The notes under the pieces were generated by a model. That model was not told the DNA's origin, did not search any database, and worked only from the letters and a program-made list of their open reading frames with translations. A stretch of DNA of 5,029 nt from an uncultured Haemophilus sp. (GTDB lineage: Bacteria > Pseudomonadota > Gammaproteobacteria > Enterobacterales > Pasteurellaceae): positions 1 to 5,029 of the forward strand of contig CAUGKJ010000088.1 in the NCBI GenBank assembly GCA_959600045.1, read 5' to 3'. The position numbers were made by a program, and so were the translations under genes. The first letter of the stretch is position 1. Each line of letters opens with the position of its first letter. This document shows positions 1-5,029 of the stretch, one piece after another.

Positions 1-322
1 TGACCCGGATTTAATTATGTTTGATGAGCCGTTTACAGGGCAGGATCCAATCAGCATGGGCGTGATCGTGAGCTTAATTAAACGCTTGAATGAAGCACTG
101 AATTTAACCTCTATTGTGGTTTCCCATGATGTGCAGGAAGTATTAAGCATTGCGGATTATGCCTATATTATTGCGGATAAACATGTGATTGCCGAAGGAA
201 CATCAGAGCAACTGCTCGCGAGCCAAGATCCGCAAGTGGTGCAGTTCTTAAAAGGCGAAGCGGATGGTCCGGTAAAATTCCATTATCCGGCAGGTGATTA
301 TGTGGAGGAATTATTTAAATGA
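1..322 (+). CDS. mlaF: Phospholipid transport ATP-binding protein MlaF (3' part, 5' end outside window)
   Basis: This is the C-terminal part (106 complete codons, starting at base 2) of the ATPase of the MlaFEDB inner-membrane complex, which powers phospholipid movement between the inner membrane and periplasmic MlaC. The frame is already open at the left edge with Asp-Pro-Asp-Leu-Ile before the first Met, so that Met is internal and the true start lies upstream. Visible ABC motifs are Walker B with catalytic Glu (LIMFDEPF), the D-loop (GQDP) and the H-loop His (VVSHD). The Walker A and signature motifs are missing because they fall before the window. The tail contains FHYPAGDY, matching the C-terminal extension of E. 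coli MlaF, which takes part in dimer contacts and MlaB binding. About 160 residues should lie to the left, judged from the roughly 270-residue family length. The TGA stop overlaps the mlaE ATG (ATGA), which implies translational coupling. Confidence 0.97.
   Translation, partial: DPDLIMFDEPFTGQDPISMGVIVSLIKRLNEALNLTSIVVSHDVQEVLSIADYAYIIADKHVIAEGTSEQLLASQDPQVVQFLKGEADGPVKFHYPAGDYVEELFK
304..309 (+). promoter_or_regulatory. Ribosome binding site of mlaE inside mlaF
   Basis: GGAGGA lies 9 bases before the mlaE ATG at 319, within the last codons of mlaF. It is the strongest Shine-Dalgarno sequence in the cluster. It supports the start at 319 rather than the in-frame Met four codons later at 331. 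Confidence 0.8.
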
Positions 323-1104
323 TTGTTGATATGATTTCTTCACTTGGACGAAGCGTAATCAAATTTTTCCGTGCATTAGGCCGCTCCGGCTTTATGCTGT
401 TTGGTGCGTTAGTGGGTAAGCCACAAATTCGTCAACATTTTCCTTTATTAGTGAAACAATTACACGTATTAGGTGTACAGTCTTTATTAATTATCCTGCT
501 TTCAGGTTTATTTATTGGAATGGTGTTGGGCTTACAAGGCTATGTGGTGTTAGTTGATTTTTCTGCAGAAACCAGCCTTGGACAACTTGTGGCACTGTCT
601 TTATTACGTGAATTAGGTCCAGTAGTGACCGCACTTTTATTCGCGGGGCGAGCGGGTTCTGCGTTAACGGCTGAAATTGGTTTAATGAAAGCTACAGAAC
701 AACTTTCCAGCCTTGAAATGATGGCGGTCGATCCATTACGTCGAGTAATAGCTCCGCGTTTTTGGGCAGGCTTGATTGCGATGCCAATTCTTGCGCTTCT
801 CTTTACTGCGATTGGCATTTGGGGCGGTGCGCTTGTTGGCGTAGATTGGAAAGGTGTCGATGCCGGTAGCTTTTGGTCTGTGATGCAAAATGCTGTCAGC
901 TGGAGCTATGACATTCTAAACGGATTTATTAAAAGCGTATTTTTCGCCATTGCAGTGGTGTGGATTGCGTTATTCAATGGTTATGATTGTATTCCGACAT
1001 CAGAAGGTATCAGTCAAGCCACAACCAGAACAGTTGTCCACGCATCACTTGTGGTTCTTGGGCTCGATTTCATCTTAACTGCCATTATGTTTGGGGCAGG
1101 CTAA
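319..1104 (+). CDS. mlaE: Phospholipid transport permease MlaE
   Basis: MlaE is the membrane permease of the MlaFEDB complex. A dimer forms the lipid-binding cavity beneath the MlaD ring and couples to MlaF ATPases in the cytoplasm. The 261-residue product matches the family length (about 260) and is recognisably collinear with E. coli MlaE. An amphipathic N-terminal segment (about residues 1-45) is followed by hydrophobic segments near 50-78, 88-110, 148-172, 200-220 and 240-258. The family core is intact: LLRELGPVV at 95-103 (including R97 and E98), the [11 protein letters not shown] block at 111-121, then [18 protein letters not shown] at 125-142, which forms the cytoplasmic coupling region facing MlaF. 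It overlaps mlaF by 4 bases, and two in-frame stop codons (TAA TAG) end it 12 bases before mlaD. A perfect uptake signal lies inside the gene at 628-636. Confidence 0.97.
   Translation: MIVDMISSLGRSVIKFFRALGRSGFMLFGALVGKPQIRQHFPLLVKQLHVLGVQSLLIILLSGLFIGMVLGLQGYVVLVDFSAETSLGQLVALSLLRELGPVVTALLFAGRAGSALTAEIGLMKATEQLSSLEMMAVDPLRRVIAPRFWAGLIAMPILALLFTAIGIWGGALVGVDWKGVDAGSFWSVMQNAVSWSYDILNGFIKSVFFAIAVVWIALFNGYDCIPTSEGISQATTRTVVHASLVVLGLDFILTAIMFGAG
628..636 (-). repeat. DNA uptake signal sequence, Haemophilus type, within mlaE
   Basis: The plus strand reads ACCGCACTT, the exact complement of the 9-base core AAGTGCGGT used for selective DNA uptake by naturally competent Haemophilus. It falls in codons for Val-Thr-Ala-Leu of mlaE. 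The bases 3' of the core on the minus strand are not notably AT-rich, so the extended consensus is poor here. Confidence 0.85.
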
Positions 1105-1116
1105 TAGGGTATTTTT

Positions 1117-1623
1117 ATGCGACAAACAATTAAATATGAATTTTGGGTAGGCTTATTTTTACTACTCGGTATCGCTGCGTTAGTGTTTCTAGGCTTACGC
1201 GTAGCAAATGTACAAGGTTTTGGTGACACAAAATCTTACACAGTGACTGCAACTTTTGACAATATTGGTGGACTAAAAGTCCGTGCACCACTTAAACTTG
1301 GTGGGGTAGTCATTGGTCGCGTGTCTGACATTACATTAGACGAAAAATCTTACTTGCCAAAAGTCAGTATTGCGATTAATGAAGAATATAAAGAAATTCC
1401 GGAAAACAGTTCGTTATCGATCAAAACATCGGGATTATTGGGCGAGCAATATATCGCCTTAACTATGGGATTTGATGATGGTGAAACCGCGATGTTAAAA
1501 AACGGTAGCCAAATTCAAGACACAAAATCCGCAATGGTATTGGAAGATTTAATCGGCCAGTTCCTTTACGGTGATAAAAAAGCAGACGGTAATGCTGATA
1601 AAGCAGAACCTGAAGCCAAATAA
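1117..1623 (+). CDS. mlaD: MCE-domain lipid-binding protein MlaD
   Basis: MlaD is a single-pass inner-membrane protein whose periplasmic MCE domains form a hexameric ring on top of MlaE, where lipids are exchanged with MlaC. The 168-residue protein has one N-terminal membrane helix (about residues 9-29). The MCE domain runs from about 40 to 120, with YTVTATFDNIGGLKVRAPLK at 41-60 and GGVVIGRVSDITLD at 62-75. The pore loop GLLGEQY at 106-112 carries the paired Leu residues that line the central hydrophobic channel in the E. coli ring. SAMVLEDLIGQFLYG at 138-152 is the conserved C-terminal helix. The tail after it is short and charged, making the protein about 15 residues shorter than E. coli MlaD (183). 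It starts 12 bases after mlaE, with a weak AGGG at 1106-1109 as ribosome binding site. Confidence 0.97.
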   Translation: MRQTIKYEFWVGLFLLLGIAALVFLGLRVANVQGFGDTKSYTVTATFDNIGGLKVRAPLKLGGVVIGRVSDITLDEKSYLPKVSIAINEEYKEIPENSSLSIKTSGLLGEQYIALTMGFDDGETAMLKNGSQIQDTKSAMVLEDLIGQFLYGDKKADGNADKAEPEAK

Positions 1624-1635
1624 TAATCTTTATTT

Positions 1636-1641
1636 AGGAGA
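1636..1641 (+). promoter_or_regulatory. Ribosome binding site of mlaC (favours the second ATG)
   Basis: AGGAGA precedes two adjacent in-frame ATG codons at 1645 and 1648. Counted from the AGGAG core, the spacer is 4 bases to the first and 7 bases to the second. The second is closer to the usual optimum, so translation probably begins at 1648. The difference is a single Met. Confidence 0.65.
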
Positions 1642-1647
1642 TTTATG

Positions 1648-2292
1648 ATGAAATTTACTCAGTTAAAAAAATGGTTTAGCGTAATGGCATTTGCAGTGAC
1701 TGCACTTTTTGTGACTCAAACTGTACGTGCAGAAACAAGCCCTTATGTGTTGATGCAACAAGCATCAGATAAGTTATTTGCCGATATCAAAAACAATCAG
1801 GCAAAAATTAAAAAGGATCCAAACTATTTACGTACTATCGTGCGTAATGATTTATTACCTTACGTGCAAGTAAACTATGCAGGTTCTTTGGTGTTAGGTT
1901 CACACTTCAAATCAACCACACCAGAGCAACGTGAAAAATTCTTTAAAGCATTCAGCGATTTTATCGAACAAGCTTACGCACAAGTGTTAACCGCTTACAC
2001 CGATCAAAATATTCAAATTGAACAGGCTAAAGAAGTAGGCGACAAAAACCTTGTAAGCATTCGTGTAAACATCGTGCAAAATGGTGGACAAGCGCCAATC
2101 AAATTAGATTTCAAATGGCGTAAAAACAGTAAAACGGGCGAATGGCAAGCTTATGACATGGTTGCAGAAGGCGTGAGCATGGTTGTCACCAAACAAAACG
2201 AATGGAGCGGTATTTTACGTCAACAAGGTATTGATGCTTTAACAGCTCAAATTCAAAAATCTGCCGCAGCACCCGTGACATTGAGCAAATAA
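1648..2292 (+). CDS. mlaC: Periplasmic phospholipid-binding protein MlaC
   Basis: MlaC is the soluble periplasmic carrier that moves phospholipids between the outer-membrane MlaA complex and the inner-membrane MlaFEDB complex. From the second ATG it has 214 residues, close to E. coli MlaC (211). A classical Sec signal peptide is visible: Lys-rich start, hydrophobic core (about residues 11-24) and a Val-Arg-Ala cleavage motif, giving a mature N-terminus at Glu-Thr-Ser-Pro. Family blocks are YLRTIVRNDLLPYVQVNYAG (about 60-79), TPEQREKFFKAF, and near the C-terminus WRKNSKTGEWQAYDM followed by VAEGVSMVVTKQNEW. The first of the two adjacent ATGs (1645) would add one Met. It lies 24 bases after mlaD and 4 bases before mlaB. 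No lipoprotein cysteine is present, as expected for a soluble shuttle. Confidence 0.96.
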   Translation: MKFTQLKKWFSVMAFAVTALFVTQTVRAETSPYVLMQQASDKLFADIKNNQAKIKKDPNYLRTIVRNDLLPYVQVNYAGSLVLGSHFKSTTPEQREKFFKAFSDFIEQAYAQVLTAYTDQNIQIEQAKEVGDKNLVSIRVNIVQNGGQAPIKLDFKWRKNSKTGEWQAYDMVAEGVSMVVTKQNEWSGILRQQGIDALTAQIQKSAAAPVTLSK

Positions 2293-2296
2293 GCGA

Positions 2297-2632
2297 ATGA
2301 CTTCGTTAAAGTGGGATTTAATCCAAAATAATGATAAGATAGCTCTCCAATTATCGGGGGAGCTATCCCGCAACACGTTATTACCATTATGGCAACAACG
2401 TGCTTCTTTTTTATCAGAAAAGCTAGCGAATCAAAGTACCATTGAATTTGATTTAACAAATATTAAACGAATTGATTCGGCTGGTTTTGCATTACTGTGT
2501 GATTTTCTACATGATTGTGAGCAGTTACCAAATAAAAAAGTGCGGTTGATAAACCCTCCAGAACAGTTATTAACCCTTGCTGATTTAGTGAATTTGTCTC
2601 ATTGGATTAGCACTTTTATCGACCATAATTAA
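2297..2632 (+). CDS. mlaB: STAS-domain protein MlaB, subunit of the MlaFEDB complex
   Basis: MlaB is a small cytoplasmic STAS-domain protein that binds the MlaF ATPase and is needed for stability and activity of the transporter in E. coli. The product has 111 residues against about 97 in E. coli. IALQLSGELS at 15-24 matches the first strands, LLPLWQQR follows at 28-35, and the STAS signature is FDLTNIKRIDSAGFALL at 51-67. The signature residue is Ser61 (Asp-Ser-Ala-Gly), where E. coli MlaB, as I recall it, has Asp-Thr-Gly-Gly. The protein is poorly conserved overall, so the assignment rests on the signature plus its position between mlaC and ibaG. No clear Shine-Dalgarno precedes the ATG, which sits 4 bases after the mlaC stop, so it probably depends on translational coupling. 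A strong hairpin (2338-2367) and an uptake signal (2538-2546) lie within the gene. Confidence 0.93.
   Translation: MTSLKWDLIQNNDKIALQLSGELSRNTLLPLWQQRASFLSEKLANQSTIEFDLTNIKRIDSAGFALLCDFLHDCEQLPNKKVRLINPPEQLLTLADLVNLSHWISTFIDHN
2338..2367 (+). other. Strong inverted repeat (RNA hairpin) inside the mlaB reading frame
   Basis: The left arm GATAGCTCTCC (2338-2348) pairs with GGGGAGCTATC (2357-2367) around an 8-base loop. This gives 10 Watson-Crick pairs and one G-U wobble, with no bulge. No T-run follows, so it is not an intrinsic terminator. It covers about codons 14-24 of mlaB, starting about 40 bases after the start codon. Its function is unknown and it may be a by-product of codon choice. 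Confidence 0.7.
2538..2546 (+). repeat. DNA uptake signal sequence, Haemophilus type, within mlaB
   Basis: This is an exact AAGTGCGGT core on the plus strand, preceded by an A-run. It encodes the Lys-Val-Arg of the Lys-Lys-Val-Arg-Leu stretch near the end of the MlaB STAS domain. It lies in a poorly conserved part of the protein, where such a signal would be easily tolerated. Confidence 0.88.
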
Positions 2633-2645
2633 AACGGAAATCCGA

Positions 2646-4192
<1,547 letters not shown>

Positions 4193-4207
4193 TTAAATCC
4201 AAATAAA

Positions 4208-4237
4208 AAAAGAGCGGTCAATATTGACCGCTTTTTT
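4208..4237. terminator. Bidirectional intrinsic terminator between murA and yggS
   Basis: AGCGGTCA (4213-4220) and TGACCGCT (4225-4232) form a perfect 8-bp stem around ATAT; the whole 20 bases are an exact palindrome. Flanking A-run (from 4205) and T-run (to 4237) extend the pairing through a G-U pair and four A-T pairs. T-rich sequence follows on both strands, so the hairpin can end murA transcription rightward and yggS transcription leftward. It starts 16 bases after the murA stop and ends 13 bases before the yggS stop. The GCGGTCA arms resemble a degenerate uptake signal (AAGAGCGGT differs from the core at one base). Confidence 0.93.
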
Positions 4238-4249
4238 ATTTTCTATCCA

Positions 4250-4954
4250 TTATTTTTTCGAATAATCTCTTGCACCAAAAATGGCTGTACCAATACGTAC
4301 CATGGTTGAACCACATGTTATGGCACTTTGCATGTCATCGGTCATTCCCATCGAAAGCGTATCAATTTGTTGATGAGGGAAAGCGACTTTCAATTGCTCA
4401 AATAATTGTTCCATTTGGCTAAAAGCCGCTTCTTGTTCAGCAATATTGTCTGTTGGAGCAGGGATAGCCATTAATCCACGTAAACGTAAGTGCGGTAGAT
4501 TTTCAATGTGTTTTGCAAGCTCAATCATTTCACTCGGTTGAATACCTGATTTACTGCCTTCATCACTGATATTAATTTGAATTAAAACGTTCAAAGGCGC
4601 TTTATTGGCTGGGCGTTGTTCATTTAAACGATCGGCAATTTTTGCACGTTCTAGCGTTTGCATCCAATCGAAATGTTCTGCCACAAGACGGGTTTTATTA
4701 GATTGCAATGGCCCAATAAAATGCCATTCAAGTTGAATGTTCTGCGCTTCAAAATACTGAATTTTATCGACACCTTCTTGAACATAGTTCTCCCCAAATG
4801 CTTTTTGTCCGGCTTGGTAGGCTTCTAAAATCGCTTCATTGGGTTTAGTTTTAGAAACTGCTAATAAAGTGACCGCACTTTCAGGACGATTTGCCAGTTG
4901 AGTGGATGTTTGGATTTGTTGATGAATGGTTTCGAGTGCTTGTTGAATTGTCAT
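4250..4954 (-). CDS. yggS: Pyridoxal phosphate homeostasis protein YggS (PLPBP family)
   Basis: YggS is a cytoplasmic single-domain TIM-barrel protein that binds pyridoxal 5'-phosphate without known enzyme activity. It affects vitamin B6 and amino-acid balance. From the chosen start it has 234 residues, the same as E. coli YggS as I recall it. The PLP-binding Lys is Lys35 in LLAVSKTKP. Other family blocks are FGENYVQEGVDKI, LEWHFIGPLQSNKTR, LNVLIQINISDEGSKSG, LRGLMAIPAP, LSMGMTDDM, and the C-terminal GSTMVRIGTAIFGARDYSKK, which holds the phosphate-binding Ser/Thr and Arg-Ile-Gly. The frame is open further upstream to an ATG at 4984, but AGGAAG at 4966-4961 and the family length place the start at 4954, or at 4957 one codon earlier. 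It is convergent with murA and shares its terminator. Two uptake signals of opposite orientation lie inside. Confidence 0.96.
   Translation of the reverse strand: MTIQQALETIHQQIQTSTQLANRPESAVTLLAVSKTKPNEAILEAYQAGQKAFGENYVQEGVDKIQYFEAQNIQLEWHFIGPLQSNKTRLVAEHFDWMQTLERAKIADRLNEQRPANKAPLNVLIQINISDEGSKSGIQPSEMIELAKHIENLPHLRLRGLMAIPAPTDNIAEQEAAFSQMEQLFEQLKVAFPHQQIDTLSMGMTDDMQSAITCGSTMVRIGTAIFGARDYSKK
4488..4496 (+). repeat. DNA uptake signal sequence, Haemophilus type, within yggS
   Basis: This is an exact AAGTGCGGT on the plus strand, antisense to yggS. It covers codons for Pro-His-Leu before the LRLRG stretch. It is followed by an AT-rich stretch and, about one helical turn later, a second T-run. 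That makes it the best match in the window to the extended Haemophilus consensus. Confidence 0.9.
4872..4880 (-). repeat. DNA uptake signal sequence, Haemophilus type, within yggS
   Basis: ACCGCACTT on the plus strand is the exact complement of the core. It is read in the coding direction of yggS, in codons for Ser-Ala-Val just upstream of the PLP-lysine motif. It lies 375 bases from the other yggS copy, in opposite orientation. Confidence 0.88.
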
Positions 4955-4960
4955 CATTTT

Positions 4961-4966
4961 CTTCCT
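4961..4966 (-). promoter_or_regulatory. Ribosome binding site of yggS
   Basis: Read on the minus strand, AGGAAG is followed by AAA and then ATGATG. The AGGA core is 5 bases from the first of these ATGs (4957) and 8 bases from the second (4954). This supports an internal start and argues against the ATG at 4984, which has no comparable site. Confidence 0.75.
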
Positions 4967-4987
4967 GAACAATGTAAAACTCATTTT

Positions 4988-5016
4988 ATTCTATACCAAA
5001 GTAATGATTTTTAGAA
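4988..5016 (-). promoter_or_regulatory. Tentative promoter of yggS
   Basis: On the minus strand, TAGAAT (4993-4988) matches five of six bases of the sigma-70 -10 box. A weak -35-like TTCTAA (5016-5011) lies 17 bases upstream, next to a T-rich tract. If used, transcription would begin near 4981, inside or past the ATG at 4984 and about 25 bases before the favoured start. The -35 match is poor, so this rests mainly on the -10 box and position. Confidence 0.4.
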
Positions 5017-5023
5017 AAAAATC
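5006..5023. repeat. AT-rich inverted repeat upstream of yggS
   Basis: GATTTTT (5006-5012) and AAAAATC (5017-5023) form a perfect 7-base dyad around AGAA. It overlaps the tentative -35 region of yggS. It could be part of an A/T-tract upstream element, a weak terminator of a gene beyond the right edge, or chance in AT-rich DNA. Confidence 0.35.
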
Positions 5024-5029
5024 TTCATT

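Noticed and set aside
540..818. Open frame of 92 codons on the minus strand
   Set aside because: It lies wholly antisense to the conserved core of mlaE, has no ribosome binding site worth noting, and its product resembles no family I recognise.
2253..2459. Open frame of 68 codons on the minus strand spanning the mlaC/mlaB junction
   Set aside because: It is antisense to two real genes. Its hydrophobic stretch is the complement of mlaB codons, and nothing supports expression.
2635..2644. CGGAAATCCG in the mlaB-ibaG gap as a regulatory hairpin
   Set aside because: Only 3-4 base pairs are possible with a tiny loop. It is too weak to be a terminator and more likely just contains the weak ribosome site of ibaG.

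Overview
The window reads as a piece of a Pasteurellaceae chromosome, most likely a Haemophilus species. Three things point there: AT-rich coding DNA, gammaproteobacterial-type protein sequences throughout, and four perfect copies of the 9-base Haemophilus DNA uptake signal (AAGTGCGGT or its complement) in about 5 kb. The species is not fixed by the sequence. It is a conserved, core-genome region: I see no mobile element, CRISPR array, tRNA, rRNA, phage gene or foreign-looking block.

Positions 1-4192 hold one dense plus-strand gene cluster: the 3' end of mlaF, then mlaE, mlaD, mlaC, mlaB, ibaG and murA. Neighbouring genes overlap by 4 bases or are separated by no more than 24 bases. I found no terminator or convincing promoter between them, so they look like the distal part of one operon whose promoter lies left of the window. 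The order is the same as in Escherichia coli. MlaF (ATPase), MlaE (permease), MlaD (MCE ring) and MlaB (STAS partner) form the inner-membrane complex MlaFEDB. MlaC is its periplasmic phospholipid shuttle. Together they maintain outer-membrane lipid asymmetry. IbaG is a small BolA-family protein linked to iron-sulfur/glutaredoxin biology. MurA makes the first committed precursor of peptidoglycan and is the fosfomycin target. The cluster thus joins outer-membrane lipid upkeep with cell-wall precursor synthesis.

A strong perfect-dyad hairpin flanked by A and T tracts (about 4208-4237) lies between murA and the convergent minus-strand gene yggS (4250-4954). It should terminate transcription from both sides. 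Its stem resembles a decayed uptake-signal pair. yggS encodes the PLP-binding homeostasis protein. The last 75 bases hold its ribosome binding site, a tentative promoter and an AT-rich dyad.

No previously undescribed system is evident. The points most worth a second look are a strong 11-bp hairpin inside the mlaB reading frame, the uptake-signal-like bidirectional terminator, start-site corrections for murA, yggS and mlaC, and the murA/yggS junction as a possible lineage-specific join.
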